NCBI RefSeq assembly: GCF_003946645.1
Contig: NZ_RHOU01000003.1
Coordinates: 62,001 to 126,000 of the forward strand
Reading direction: 5' to 3'
Length of the DNA stretch: 64,000 bases
Source of the DNA: Lapidilactobacillus wuchangensis
GTDB lineage: Bacteria; Bacillota; Bacilli; Lactobacillales; Lactobacillaceae
The position numbers and the translations under genes were made by a program. Under the pieces are notes generated by a model. That model was not told where the DNA came from. It worked only from the letters and a program-made list of their open reading frames with translations, and searched no databases. This document shows, in pieces, positions 27,522 to 36,659 of this stretch; position 1 is the stretch's first letter; the number at the start of each line of letters is the position of its first letter.

Positions 27522-27971
27522 TCAAAGCTGGTGTTGATAATGATACCAACCAGTTTCACGATCGGCTAATTGGTCGTACAACTGTTGCGCACCGACGTTA
27601 CTTGTTCGTGTTACCCAGTCGACACTAACACAGTGATGGACCTGGGCCCAGTCAAATGTCGCCGTGATTAATTGCCGTGCAATTCCCTGACGGCGGGCAC
27701 TTTTCAGCACAAACAGATCATTTAAGGTCAAGGTTTTCTGTAAAGCCCGGGTGTCAAAGCCAAAATAGTTCAGCGCAAACCCCACAATTTGGTCCGCTTG
27801 CACAGCGACCATTAAACTGCCCACCGAATTCACTTGGCTCAATCGCGTCAAATGGGCTTGCATGTCCGCCGCCGCGAACTGGTGTGGTACCGGACTGTCA
27901 TCATAGTAAAGACGCATTAATTTGACTAAAGTTGCAGCATCCTGCGGTGTTGCTTCACGAATAGTGATCAT
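27522..27971 (-). CDS. GNAT family N-acetyltransferase
   Basis: A 149-residue acetyl-CoA-dependent acyltransferase. The acetyl-CoA-binding motif A reads LNDLFVLKSARRQGIARQLI, followed by VDWVTRTSNVGAQQLYDQL. The ending DRETGWYHYQHQL resembles aminoglycoside- or small-molecule-type acetyltransferases, but the substrate cannot be read from sequence. It lies 50 bp upstream of pheT on the same strand but with R1 repeats on its other side. Confidence 0.85.
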   Translation of the reverse strand: MITIREATPQDAATLVKLMRLYYDDSPVPHQFAAADMQAHLTRLSQVNSVGSLMVAVQADQIVGFALNYFGFDTRALQKTLTLNDLFVLKSARRQGIARQLITATFDWAQVHHCVSVDWVTRTSNVGAQQLYDQLADRETGWYHYQHQL

Positions 27972-28021
27972 TAATAACCTCCATCAACAAACGATGCCAA
28001 TTTTCAGAAAATTGGTGAAAA

Positions 28022-30436
28022 TTATCGAACTTGTGCCTTAAGATTTTCAGTCAAAGCAGTGGTTACTTTCGTCATAACCTTATTAATTTGTTCATCTTGC
28101 AAAGTTGCTTCTGGATCTTGGAAATGTAAGCGATAGGCCAATGAACGTTTGTGGTGACCAATCTTCTCGCCAGCAAAAACATCAAAAATGCTGACGTCAG
28201 TCAAGTATTTACCACCATTTTCCTTAATCAACTGAACAACTTGGGCATTACTAATGTTCTGATCAAGAATCAGTGCTAAGTCCCGTTCAACAGCCGGATA
28301 TTTAGCGGCTGATTCAGAAACAATCGTTGGCAATTCAGTGTTTAAAATTGCCAAAAGATCTAATTGCATCACATAAGTAATTGGTAAGTCCAAAGCTTGT
28401 TGTTCGTTAGGATGAATTTCGCCAACGAAACCAATAACTTGATCGGCCAAAACAATTTTAGCAGTCCGACCAGGATGTAAAGCGGCAATTGAATCATCGG
28501 CGATAAATTGGACTTGATCAATCACGCCTAAAATCGTTAATAGATTAACTACTTCGCCTTTGGCATCATAGAAATCGTACTGCCGTGACTTGGTTAACCA
28601 GCTAGTTGGCTTAACTTGACCACTCCATAGCGCAGCGACCATTGGGACTTCTTTAGGTTGATTCTGATCGTCAATTGTTTGGAAAACATTGCCTTGTTCA
28701 AAGATGGCCACGTCATTTTGCTTATGGGCCAAATTATATTGCAAGTCTAGTAACAACCCACTGACCAAGTTCTGCCGTAAGTAAGCATGATCTTTGGTCA
28801 TCGGCCAAGCTAATTTAATGGCTGGTTTAGGCGTATGCGTGAAAGCAACCGCTTGTGGCTCGGTTAATAGCGAATAACTAATCACTTCATCCAAGCCATG
28901 GGCCAACAAGTTTTTCCGAACCGTTCTGATTAATTGCTGCCGCCGATTGAAACTCCCCTTAGTTTGAATGCCAGTTGGTAACGTACTTGGCAATTTATCA
29001 TAACCATAAAGGCGGGCAATTTCTTCAATCAAATCGGCTTCAATGCTAATATCCCAACGGCGTAATGGCACCGTCACTAGAATTTTATCAGCTTGATCTT
29101 GATAATCGAATTGCAAATCAGTTAAAATATCAGTCATTTCAGCGCGGCTAATTTCCGTGCCTAAAACATGGTTAACTCGTGCTGGGTCAAGCAAGACTTG
29201 AATTGGTTTGCGCACTTGTTGGTTACCAACGGCAATCCCTTCGCAAACCTGACCATTAGCCAGATCAGCTAATAATTGGCTCGCGCGTAGCAAGGCCGTC
29301 TCAACATCAGCTGTATTAATCCCCTTTTCAAAACGAGTTGACGCTTCCGTATGCAAATTAGTCCATTGGGCCGTTTTCCGAATTGACGTTGGATTGAAAA
29401 CTGCCGCTTCCAAAACAACCGTCTTGGTTTGATCAGTGACTTCACTATTCAAACCACCCATTACGCCAGCAACACCAACTGGTTGTTCACCATCAGTGAT
29501 TACCAAATCAGACTCGCGTAAATGCCATTCTTCGCTATCAAGGGTAACGAATGGTTCATTCGTTTTGGCTTGGCGAACGGTGATTTGATGGTTTGGCAAT
29601 TGTGCATAATCATAAGCATGTAAGGGCTGGCCGTATTCCAGCATGACATAATTTGTGACATCAACCACATTATTGATTGGGCGAATACCATTATTCCATA
29701 AACGAATCTGTAACCACAATGGACTTGGCTTAATGGTAATATTTTCAACCACTTTCAGTAAATATTGTGGTACTAAGTCAGGGCATTCAACATTAACATG
29801 AATTAAATCAGCGGATTTGGCACCACTTTCATTTAAATTAACTTCTGGGAATCGAGGCTTTTCATGCAGCATCGCGCCAACTTCATAAGCAGCACCATGC
29901 ATACCCAAAGTATCAGCCCGATTAGGCGTGATATCAAAGTCAAGCAAACGATCATCCATGCCTAAGAATGAAAAGACCGGCTCGCCGACTGGTTTAGCCT
30001 CAGGGAAAACATAAATACCATGTAAATATTCTTTAGGAACGACACTATCGCTGAAACCAATTTCTTGAAGTGCACAAATCATGCCTTCAGAAGCTTCACC
30101 ACGCATCTTACCACGCTTGATTTTTTCATTATTAGCAATCCGTGAACCTGGCAAAGCCACGATGACGTATTGATCAGCAGCCACATTTGGGGCGCCGCAA
30201 ACGATTTGGACTGGTTCTTCAGCACCAATATCAACTTGACATAAGGTCAAATGATCTGAGTTAGGATGTGGCCGGGTTGCTAAAATATGGCCGACAACAA
30301 TCTTTTTCAAGCCGGCATCAGGAGCAATCACACTCGCCACTTCAATCCCAGTAACGGAAACTTGGTCGGCTAATTTTTGCGGTTCGATTTTCTTTAAATC
30401 AACGAATTGACTTAACCATTGGTATGAAATTTTCAT
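28022..30436 (-). CDS. pheT: Phenylalanyl-tRNA synthetase, beta subunit
   Basis: Beta subunit of the alpha2-beta2 synthetase that charges tRNA-Phe; it carries tRNA recognition and the editing site. 804 residues with the usual order: an N-terminal EMAP/OB-type tRNA-binding domain (VGHILATRPHPNSDHLTLCQ), B3/B4 editing domain, B5 (RRWDISIEADLIEEIARLYG), a degenerate catalytic-like core, and a C-terminal ferredoxin-like anticodon-binding domain (SKYPAVERDLAL-type AKYPAVERDLALIL). It follows pheS by 2 bp. Expression is governed by the T-box upstream of pheS. Confidence 0.97.
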   Translation of the reverse strand: MKISYQWLSQFVDLKKIEPQKLADQVSVTGIEVASVIAPDAGLKKIVVGHILATRPHPNSDHLTLCQVDIGAEEPVQIVCGAPNVAADQYVIVALPGSRIANNEKIKRGKMRGEASEGMICALQEIGFSDSVVPKEYLHGIYVFPEAKPVGEPVFSFLGMDDRLLDFDITPNRADTLGMHGAAYEVGAMLHEKPRFPEVNLNESGAKSADLIHVNVECPDLVPQYLLKVVENITIKPSPLWLQIRLWNNGIRPINNVVDVTNYVMLEYGQPLHAYDYAQLPNHQITVRQAKTNEPFVTLDSEEWHLRESDLVITDGEQPVGVAGVMGGLNSEVTDQTKTVVLEAAVFNPTSIRKTAQWTNLHTEASTRFEKGINTADVETALLRASQLLADLANGQVCEGIAVGNQQVRKPIQVLLDPARVNHVLGTEISRAEMTDILTDLQFDYQDQADKILVTVPLRRWDISIEADLIEEIARLYGYDKLPSTLPTGIQTKGSFNRRQQLIRTVRKNLLAHGLDEVISYSLLTEPQAVAFTHTPKPAIKLAWPMTKDHAYLRQNLVSGLLLDLQYNLAHKQNDVAIFEQGNVFQTIDDQNQPKEVPMVAALWSGQVKPTSWLTKSRQYDFYDAKGEVVNLLTILGVIDQVQFIADDSIAALHPGRTAKIVLADQVIGFVGEIHPNEQQALDLPITYVMQLDLLAILNTELPTIVSESAAKYPAVERDLALILDQNISNAQVVQLIKENGGKYLTDVSIFDVFAGEKIGHHKRSLAYRLHFQDPEATLQDEQINKVMTKVTTALTENLKAQVR

Positions 30437-30438
30437 AA

Positions 30439-31488
30439 TTATTTAACCTCCCGTTGAAATTGATGTAAGAAACGTAAATCGTTTTGGTAAAATTCGCGAA
30501 TATCGTTGACACCATATTTCAACATGGCGAAACGATCTGGTCCCAAGCCAAAAGCAAAGCCACCATAAACTTGGGGATCAACGCCGGCACGAGAAAGGAC
30601 ATTCGGATGAACCATCCCAGCGCCAAGAACTTCGATCCAACCAGTGTACTTGCAAACCCGGCAGCCTTTGCCACCGCAAGCAAAACAAGAAATATCAACT
30701 TCAATCGAAGGTTCTGTGAATGGGAAATAACTTGGCCGTAAGCGAATTTCCCGTTCTTCACCAAAGACGTGACGGGCAACAACTTCCAAAGTTCCCTTCA
30801 AATCAGCCATCGTCACATGCTTATCAATCACTAAACCTTCCAATTGGTTAAATTGATGTGAATGGGTGGCATCATCATTATCACGACGATAAACGCGGCC
30901 GGGGCTAATCATTTTTAATGGTCCCTTAGAAAAATCATGTTTCTCCAGCGTCCGAGCTTGATTAGGTGACGTATGGGTCCGCATTAATAAATCATGGGTA
31001 ATATAGAATGTATCCTGCATATCACGAGCAGGATGATTCCGAGGAATATTCATCATTTCGAAATTATAATGATCAGTTTCAACTTCAGGACCGTCAATCA
31101 CTTCGTAACCCAAACCGATGAACAATTCTTCTAGATTATCAATCGTTTGGTTCAAAATATGCGGCGTCCCTACTGGTGCTGGTCGACCTGGCAATGTCAC
31201 ATCAATGGTTTCATGCGCCAAACGACGTTGCAAAGTCTTCTGATCAAGAACTTTTAATTGATCGTCAATGGCACTGCTCAAGTCACCTTTAATTTTATTA
31301 GCAAACGAACCAACCTGTGGCCGCTCTTCATTGCTTAAATCCTTTAAACCACGTAAAACTTCGGTGATCGGTCCTTTTTTACCTAGCAACTTAACCCGGA
31401 TATCGTTAAGCTTTTGTTGATTATCAGCAGCTTGAATATCTTGCAAGCCCTGATCTTTCAACTCTTCTAATCGTTGTTTCAAACTCAT
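30439..31488 (-). CDS. pheS: Phenylalanyl-tRNA synthetase, alpha subunit
   Basis: Catalytic alpha subunit. About 349 residues: N-terminal coiled coil ([18 protein letters not shown]...), then class II motif 2 region [13 protein letters not shown] and [20 protein letters not shown], and motif 3 [18 protein letters not shown]. The ATG at 31488 follows AGGAGGTT; a longer reading would enter the T-box terminator and is rejected. It is first gene of pheST. Confidence 0.97.
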   Translation of the reverse strand: MSLKQRLEELKDQGLQDIQAADNQQKLNDIRVKLLGKKGPITEVLRGLKDLSNEERPQVGSFANKIKGDLSSAIDDQLKVLDQKTLQRRLAHETIDVTLPGRPAPVGTPHILNQTIDNLEELFIGLGYEVIDGPEVETDHYNFEMMNIPRNHPARDMQDTFYITHDLLMRTHTSPNQARTLEKHDFSKGPLKMISPGRVYRRDNDDATHSHQFNQLEGLVIDKHVTMADLKGTLEVVARHVFGEEREIRLRPSYFPFTEPSIEVDISCFACGGKGCRVCKYTGWIEVLGAGMVHPNVLSRAGVDPQVYGGFAFGLGPDRFAMLKYGVNDIREFYQNDLRFLHQFQREVK

Positions 31489-31520
31489 GAAACCAACCTC
31501 CTTCAAATATTTCGGCCAAT

Positions 31521-31780
31521 AAAAAAAGCCCGCCCCAACAAAGGGACGAGGCAACGCGGTACCACCCTAATTCAAGCCAATCATAACAATCAACTTGCAC
31601 TTAAGTCGTAACGCTGACTAGCGTGATTTTCTACTAACATTCGTATTCAAAAATCAACTCAGAAAGGAATTCGCCAAACTGGGTGGCTAACAATCTTGCA
31701 GCAATTGATTGTCTCTCTAAAACCACATGGCCTAACTACTTGCTTTCATCATCGAACTAATTATTCAGTTGACTTACTTA
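31521..31780 (-). ncRNA. T-box riboswitch upstream of pheST (tRNA-Phe sensing)
   Basis: The minus strand carries the T-box sequence AGGGTGGTACCGCG (31555-31568), directly followed by a terminator hairpin CGTCCC...GGGGCGGGC with TTTTTTT (31521-31552). Upstream are the stem I segments, including AGAGAGACAA and a possible TTC specifier in GCGAATTCC. Uncharged tRNA-Phe would stabilise the antiterminator and switch pheST on. The specifier assignment is inferred from the downstream genes. Confidence 0.93.
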
Positions 31781-31785
31781 TCCAT

Positions 31786-31814
31786 ATCTTACCTTTAGCA
31801 AAAAATGAAGTCAA
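31786..31814 (-). promoter_or_regulatory. Promoter of pheST
   Basis: Minus-strand -35 TTGACT (31809-31814), 17-bp spacer, -10 TAAGAT (31786-31791), placed just before the T-box leader. R2 copy 3 begins about 10 bp further upstream. Confidence 0.82.
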
Positions 31815-31824
31815 GTACCAGATC

Positions 31825-31943
31825 AGAGTGTGAGGAGCGGTGGGCTTTTGGCGTAGTACAATTTCAAATATTTGCATGAGCGGTGCAACCGATCGTGTGA
31901 ATATTTAAATTGTACCTAGCCATTTACCGACCCGAACACGTTT
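31825..31943 (+). repeat. R2 hairpin repeat, copy 3
   Basis: Starts AGAGTGTGAGGAGCGGT and ends ACCGACCCGAACACGTTT. Inner helices: AAATATTTG/GAATATTT and apex CGGT-GCA-ACCG. It abuts the pheST promoter and is followed 3 bp later by another R2 copy in the same orientation. Confidence 0.8.
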
Positions 31944-31946
31944 ACC

Positions 31947-32066
31947 AGAGTGTGAGGGGCGACGTTCTTTTGGCGTAGCCTAATTTCGATAATTTGATTG
32001 AGCGGTGTAACCGATCGAGCAAATTATCAAATTAGGCATAGCCATTTGTCGCCCCAAACACGTTTC
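31947..32066 (+). repeat. R2 hairpin repeat, copy 4
   Basis: The best-preserved copy. Outer stem GGGGCGAC/GTCGCCCC, then TGGCGTAGCCTAATTT against AAATTAGGCATAGCCA, GATAATTTG/CAAATTATC and apex CGGT-GTA-ACCG. Ends are GAGTGTGAGG and CAAACACGTTTCAGC. Tandem with copy 3. Confidence 0.85.
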
Positions 32067-32099
32067 AGCACTACAAAAAGTAGAAACTGATATGGTTTT

Positions 32100-32720
32100 T
32101 AAACAGAATCAGTTCTGACTCCATTGCGGGCTGCTTGTCGTGGAACGCGGCCGGTATTGATTTGAGCTTTTGTTACACAAAATCTCAAATACAAACCTTA
32201 TAGTAAGTGCTAAAGCACCAATAATAATTTGGCGGCTGACGACAAGATTACTCCATTCCGTCTGGAGTTGATCCAGAGCACTTCATTCATTTCAGATGTT
32301 AAGACAGCTGTAGCAAGATCAATCAACTCAATTCAAATTGTAGTTGTAATTGAATAATGTTCAAAATAAACTAGCTCGACAATTTCTAACTTCCTCTAAA
32401 TCTAATAAGTCTGTTGAAATAGATTCATTAATCTACATAATCTGCTTTTTCTAAATATTAGTTCCTAATTCAGGTAGCCGCTGAGTACTAGTCAATTTTC
32501 ACTAACACTGCCGTTTAATCCAACAAATCTAAATTGGACCAGCCTAGCTCAAAACGTAGTGGAGGCCGGCGGGTTGTCAGTCGCCAAAATTCTTCTTGCC
32601 TCTTCAGCGGTTAGAAGAAGGTTTGTATTTGAGATTGTTGCGCAGCAATAAGCTCAAATCAATGCCGGCAACGTTCCACAACCCGCCGACCGCAACGGAG
32701 TTTTCCACCATCCTGCATAA
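32100..32720. repeat. R1 structured repeat unit, locus F
   Basis: The left arm at 32100-32275 has outer stem CTTGTCG/CGACAAG and hairpin A TTTGAG/CTCAAA. The spacer and central hairpin are decayed at about 32370-32420. The right inverted arm at 32547-32720 belongs to the class ending AACGGAGTT, with outer stem GGCGGGTTGT/ACAACCCGCC and hairpin B from TTCTTCTTGCC. It lies between the R2 tandem and the hxlR terminator. No gene is visible. Confidence 0.83.
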
Positions 32721-32752
32721 AATCAATTTAGATTCAACCTTATTAACCATAG

Positions 32753-32787
32753 AAAAAAGCATGGTGCTGATTACAAACACCATGCTT
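32753..32787 (-). terminator. Terminator after the HxlR-type regulator
   Basis: Minus-strand AAGCATGGTG pairs with CACCATGCTT, followed by TTTTTTC. Confidence 0.9.
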
Positions 32788-32800
32788 GACGATTACTAAA

Positions 32801-33154
32801 TTAATTGGATAATTCCCATTGATCGGCCCAATCATGAACCGCATCCATGACTGGCAATAACGCCTTGCCTTTTTCGGTCAATTTATAAGTAACTTGGTGG
32901 CCCTCTGACTCGGAGAAGCGATCAATCAACCCTGCTGATTCCAATTCTTTTAACCGTTCCACCAAAACCCGGTCTGAGCAACGGGAAATGGCCTTAGCCA
33001 AATCTTTAAAACGCAGCGATTCATTCTCACATAAAACACTGAGAATTAAGCCATTCCATTTTTTCCCTAAGAATTCAAATGTCCGTTCAAAGCGTGGGCA
33101 AATTTGACAAGGTTCATCAGCAACAACGTTCGTTGCAAAAACATGCGTAGTCAT
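32801..33154 (-). CDS. HxlR-family winged-helix regulator
   Basis: A 117-residue DNA-binding protein. CPRFERTFEFLGKKWNGLIL is the start of the HxlR domain with its near-N-terminal cysteine, followed by LRFKDLAKAISRCSDRVLVE (recognition region) and the wing HQVTYKLTEKGKALLPVM. Many HxlR proteins sense electrophiles through cysteines; Cys16, Cys19, Cys42 and Cys63 are present here. The target is unknown. It is transcribed after the HD-domain gene with a 40-bp gap, so co-transcription is possible. Confidence 0.88.
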   Translation of the reverse strand: MTTHVFATNVVADEPCQICPRFERTFEFLGKKWNGLILSVLCENESLRFKDLAKAISRCSDRVLVERLKELESAGLIDRFSESEGHQVTYKLTEKGKALLPVMDAVHDWADQWELSN

Positions 33155-33194
33155 AGTACTTCTCCTCCATTTATAATGCGACCAACATGGTCAA

Positions 33195-33707
33195 CTACAA
33201 TAATGTCCGTAAATAAGCCAAAGGTTTCCGTAAACGTGCCTTCATCAGAAAACGCCAAGGACGGGCAACTTCTTGCACGGCAACTTGATCGTCAACCAGT
33301 GAAACAATCCAACTTTCCCGATATTTTGGTAAAGCTAAAGTGGCACCAAACATATGCTTGATAATAATATCCTTTTCTTTCGCTGATAACTCAGTCAACC
33401 GTTCAGCATTGCGTAACGCAATTCGCGGATGAATATAAGCATGTGTCCCAGTATCGAATTTGACCTGACGCCAATCATAGTAAAACAAATCATGCAATAA
33501 ACCAGCTCGTGCCGCCGCATGATAATCCAAATGATGTTTCTTACAGATTAAATAACTCAAATAAGATACCCGCAAACTATGATCCAAACGATTCGTATAA
33601 TGATGCTGAGTATACTCAGCTAATTTTTGAACTTCCGGCCGGTCCAATAAATCTTGAACAATACTGAGATATTCTTGGTCGTTATGCCAAGAAGAAAAAT
33701 CTACCAT
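33195..33707 (-). CDS. HD-domain hydrolase
   Basis: A 170-residue HD superfamily protein. The metal-binding residues are visible in LDHSLRVSYLSYL (first His), AGLLHDLFYYDW (the HD pair) and a later Asp in VSLVDDQVAV. It is a small family found in lactobacilli, often beside SpoU methyltransferase genes; the substrate is probably a nucleotide or similar phosphoester, but this is inference. It stands 100 bp downstream of the methyltransferase gene on the same strand. Confidence 0.85.
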   Translation of the reverse strand: MVDFSSWHNDQEYLSIVQDLLDRPEVQKLAEYTQHHYTNRLDHSLRVSYLSYLICKKHHLDYHAAARAGLLHDLFYYDWRQVKFDTGTHAYIHPRIALRNAERLTELSAKEKDIIIKHMFGATLALPKYRESWIVSLVDDQVAVQEVARPWRFLMKARLRKPLAYLRTLL

Positions 33708-33809
33708 GCAAAAGCTCCCTTACTATGTGTTAACTGACCATCGATTAAACCAATTTTACCAACTTTTTTTGAAAAAATAAACTCAAGCGACTTACAAATG
33801 ATAAGTTGT

Positions 33810-34592
33810 CTAGTTCAGTTGTAGCTGATACATCAAAATTGCTGCGGCAATCGCCACATTTAATGATTCAGCATGACCGAAAATCGGCACGTATAGATTA
33901 ACGTCCATTTCGGCGGCTAATTCTGGCGCCATGCCATGAGCTTCATTACCCAACACTAAGGCATAAGCACCAGAAGCTGGCTGAAAAGCACGCATATCAG
34001 TCGCATTAGGATCAACTAAAGTCCCCAACAACTGATAGCCGGCTGTCCGTTGGGCTAATAACCAAGTTTTTAAATCAGGTACTTGCAAAACTTGTAAATG
34101 GAATTGACTACCCTGCATGGAACGAACGACTTTGCTATTCCAAGGATCAATGCCACCCTCACTGAAAACAACCCCAGCAAAGCCAGCCGCATCAGCAGTT
34201 CGCACCATGGTTCCTGCATTGCCGGGATCCTGAACTCGATCCAGAACTAACCAAGGCCGCGGCTGATCATTTTGCTCAACCACCGTTGCCTGATTGTCAA
34301 TCACGGCAAAGACGCCTTCAGGATGAACTGTTTCACTTAAAACCTCAGTTACTCGTGGGGTAATTTCGATTAATTGTGCCCCAGTAGCCTGCTCAGCTAA
34401 CGGCGCCACCGTTGCCAAATAATCTGCTTCAACCAATAATAGCTTAATTTTCTCGGGTTGATTATTCAACGCCTCTTTAATTGAATGCCAACCTTCCAGT
34501 AAATAGCGTCCCTGCTGCTGACGATATTTTTTTTGTTGTAACTTTTTAATTTGCTTAATTTGCTCATTTTTTGGAGATTCAATTTTCTGCAT
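33810..34592 (-). CDS. SpoU/TrmH-family RNA 2'-O-methyltransferase
   Basis: A 260-residue RNA methyltransferase with an N-terminal substrate-binding domain (KKLQQKKYRQQQGRYLLEGW) and a SPOUT catalytic domain with the deep trefoil knot motifs: LDRVQDPGNAGTMVRTADAA, then LVLGNEAHGM and VPIFGHAESLNVAIAAAIL. It probably modifies rRNA or tRNA; the exact site is not deducible. It is divergent from acyP, as in other lactobacilli. Confidence 0.93.
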   Translation of the reverse strand: MQKIESPKNEQIKQIKKLQQKKYRQQQGRYLLEGWHSIKEALNNQPEKIKLLLVEADYLATVAPLAEQATGAQLIEITPRVTEVLSETVHPEGVFAVIDNQATVVEQNDQPRPWLVLDRVQDPGNAGTMVRTADAAGFAGVVFSEGGIDPWNSKVVRSMQGSQFHLQVLQVPDLKTWLLAQRTAGYQLLGTLVDPNATDMRAFQPASGAYALVLGNEAHGMAPELAAEMDVNLYVPIFGHAESLNVAIAAAILMYQLQLN

Positions 34593-34839
34593 TTAAATCG
34601 ACCTTTATCTTCTAATTACCTCTATCATAGCAAACTTTTAATTAAAATAAGAAAAAATCCAGAAATATATCTCAATTTGCTCCTTGGGAAAACAAATCAC
34701 GTCATTGACTAGCAACTGAAATTTTCCTAAGTGTACACAAAAAGTAAGTCAAAAACAAGTCCCAGATTATTGCTTTGACTAAATTTTAAGAAATATTTGG
34801 TGATAATGAGTAAAAGGCCACCCCTGATTTAAATAAAAT

Positions 34840-34960
34840 TGAATCAGACACCATTCTGTTTCAGATTTATGCCATCAATAAGCTTAAATTGACGACCACG
34901 GCATGCCGCACCCTTTAAATCATCGGGCCACTGCCGCTATCAACTGGGGAGCGTCGCCAA
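34840..34960 (-). repeat. R1 remnant, locus I
   Basis: A decayed third-class arm end: AATAAGCTTAAATTGACG, then CCGCACCCTTTAAATCATCG and GGGGAGCG, lining up with 27410-27475. Preceding AGACACCATTCTGTTTCAG resembles another R1 end. It lies in the 440-bp divergent gap between the SpoU methyltransferase gene and acyP, just upstream of the acyP promoter. The remainder of that gap (34593-34839) shows nothing. Confidence 0.55.
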
Positions 34961-34987
34961 TTTCAAGCTACGCCCTGCTCTTTTCAA

Positions 34988-35016
34988 TTGACCAGTGCAA
35001 ATTGCTTCATTATACT
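34988..35016 (+). promoter_or_regulatory. Promoter of acyP
   Basis: -35 TTGACC (34988-34993), 17-bp spacer, -10 TATACT (35011-35016), about 20 bp before the start codon. Confidence 0.82.
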
Positions 35017-35035
35017 AACATTAGAGGTGATGACG

Positions 35036-35314
35036 ATGCGTCGTGGTGTTGCGTTAACTGTTCATGGCCGCGTTCAAGGCGTGGGCTTTCGTTGGATGAC
35101 TAAAATGGTTGCCGATCAGTTACAAATCGTTGGTGAAGTGGCCAATAATGATGATGGTTCTGTTTATATTGAAGCAAGTGGCGAAGAAGCCAATTTAACC
35201 GAGTTTATTGCCGCCGTTAAAGCTTCGCCTACCCCTAGTGGTCGGGTCGATCAATTGGATGAAAAAACAATTCCTGCTGCCCCCGCCCTGGGCAAGTTTC
35301 GAGTAACTGGTTAA
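35036..35314 (+). CDS. acyP: Acylphosphatase
   Basis: A 92-residue hydrolase of carboxyl-phosphate bonds, for example acetyl phosphate. The phosphate-binding loop VHGRVQGVGFRW with its catalytic Arg, and the catalytic Asn in GEVANNDDGSVYIEASGEE, are both present. The ATG at 35036 has GAGG spaced 8 nt upstream; an in-frame ATG at 35030 is too close. Own promoter and terminator. Confidence 0.95.
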   Translation: MRRGVALTVHGRVQGVGFRWMTKMVADQLQIVGEVANNDDGSVYIEASGEEANLTEFIAAVKASPTPSGRVDQLDEKTIPAAPALGKFRVTG

Positions 35315-35324
35315 TTTTCTCAGA

Positions 35325-35363
35325 CCGCAGACTGATTATTGCCTTTCAGTCGCGGTCTTTTTT
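35325..35363 (+). terminator. Terminator after acyP
   Basis: GACCGCAGACTGA pairs with TCAGTCGCGGTC (one mismatch bulge), followed by TTTTTT. Confidence 0.9.
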
Positions 35364-35492
35364 GATAAAGACTAGAAATCAGGACCCAGATTAGGTATAG
35401 TGTTTTCTGTGAATACTTTTTAGAACCGGTATCAGATTCAAGTCAGCTGATGCAAATTTTAAGAAACAATAATGAAGGAGTTTTTGCAGCAA

Positions 35493-36470
35493 ATGCGTAA
35501 TAAAAAGAAAATACTTTTGCTTCTAGGGTTAGCAGCGGTCATGATGTTGGTGCTCAGTGGTTGTGCCAACCAATATCAAAATCCTAAAGTTCCAACTGGA
35601 TTCTTCTATGGATCAATTTATAAATACTTAGCTATTCCTATTCAAAAATTAATTGTCTGGTTTGGTCAATTAGTTGGCGGCTCAAACGGGTTTGGCTGGG
35701 GTGTCATTTTCATCACCTTGATTGTCCGTTTGATTTTATTACCATTGATGCTTCATCAAACTCAAAAATCAACGCGCCAAACTGAAAAGATGAAGGCTGT
35801 TAAGCCCCAAATCGATATGATTCAAAAAGCTCGGGCTAACGCACCAGCTGCCCAAGCCGCACAATTGAGTCAGATGACGATGGATGTTTACAAGAAGAAT
35901 AATTTAAGCATGACCGGCGGCATTGGCTGTTTACCACTACTACTCCAATTACCAATTTTTGCTGGTTTGTATCAAGCAGTTCAGTACTCACCACAAATTG
36001 CTAAACAAGCATTCTTCGGAATTCCTTTAGGCAAACCAAGTATTGTGATTGCCATTATTGCCACCTTGTTCTACGTGGGCCAATCTGTGTTATCAATGGT
36101 GGGCATTCCGCCAGAACAACGGAAACAAATGATGACCATGATGGTTGTTGGTCCCGGGATGACATTATTTATCAGTTTAGTCGCACCAGCTGCCCTCGCC
36201 CTTTACTTCTTGGCAAGTGGGTTGATGGCCTTGGTTCAACAAGTAATTACCACTTATGTGATTATGCCGAAGATCAAGGTTGATGTTGACCGCGAACTGA
36301 AAGAAACACCGATTGTTACCGTGATCGACGAAGAAATGTTAGCCAAAATGACTCAATCATCTACAACTACTGCTAATAATAACGGTAGTGTTAAAGGCGT
36401 TGAAAGTCAGGCAACACAACAAAGTAATCGTTCACGTAACGCCGGTAAGCAACAACGCCGGCCCAAATAA
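35493..36470 (+). CDS. yidC: Membrane protein insertase YidC/OxaA (lipoprotein type)
   Basis: Inserts membrane proteins together with or apart from SecYEG. The product starts MRNKKKILLLLGLAAVMMLV with a lipobox LVLSGC, so it is anchored as a lipoprotein, then five membrane segments with GWGVIFITLIVRLILLPLML and SMTGGIGCLPLLLQLPIFAG. The basic C-terminal tail (QQRRPK) fits ribosome contact. Two starts are possible: the ATG at 35472 has only a weak ribosome site, the one at 35493 has AAGGAG but 12-nt spacing. The acyP-yidC order is common in lactobacilli. Confidence 0.93.
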   Translation: MRNKKKILLLLGLAAVMMLVLSGCANQYQNPKVPTGFFYGSIYKYLAIPIQKLIVWFGQLVGGSNGFGWGVIFITLIVRLILLPLMLHQTQKSTRQTEKMKAVKPQIDMIQKARANAPAAQAAQLSQMTMDVYKKNNLSMTGGIGCLPLLLQLPIFAGLYQAVQYSPQIAKQAFFGIPLGKPSIVIAIIATLFYVGQSVLSMVGIPPEQRKQMMTMMVVGPGMTLFISLVAPAALALYFLASGLMALVQQVITTYVIMPKIKVDVDRELKETPIVTVIDEEMLAKMTQSSTTTANNNGSVKGVESQATQQSNRSRNAGKQQRRPK

Positions 36471-36489
36471 CATTTAATCAGCAACTAAT

Positions 36490-36527
36490 AAAAATCCCCG
36501 CTATCATTAAGATAGCGAGGATTTTTT
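36490..36527 (+). terminator. Terminator after yidC
   Basis: AAAATCCCCGCTATC pairs with GATAGCGAGGATTTT across an ATTAA loop, followed by T residues. It is flanked by A and T runs and may work both ways, also for the arlS transcript. Confidence 0.9.
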
Positions 36528-36533
36528 ATATCA

Positions 36534-36640
36534 GGCTGTGACATAGGACTTTTCTTCAAAAATAAAACAAACATTAGCCGCTGAAACGTGTTCTCAAAGG
36601 GCAGCCGGGTTCCGGTTAACCGCCTTTTGTCACACTCTAT
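36534..36640 (-). repeat. R2-related hairpin element
   Basis: On the minus strand it begins AGAGTGTGACAAAAGGCGG and contains GAGAACACGTTTCAGC, the two end signatures of R2, but the interior is different: CGGTTAACCGG...CCCGGCTGCC. TGTGACA at 36536 and TGTCACA at 36628 also pair. It lies in the convergent gap between yidC and arlS. It may be a diverged or shortened member. Confidence 0.5.
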
Positions 36641-36659
36641 TTTTATGCTTTAAAATTGG

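Noticed and set aside
31825..32066. Tandem R2 copies considered as a CRISPR array
   Set aside because: Units are about 120 bp, palindromic over their full length, with no short repeat-unique spacer pattern and no cas genes nearby.
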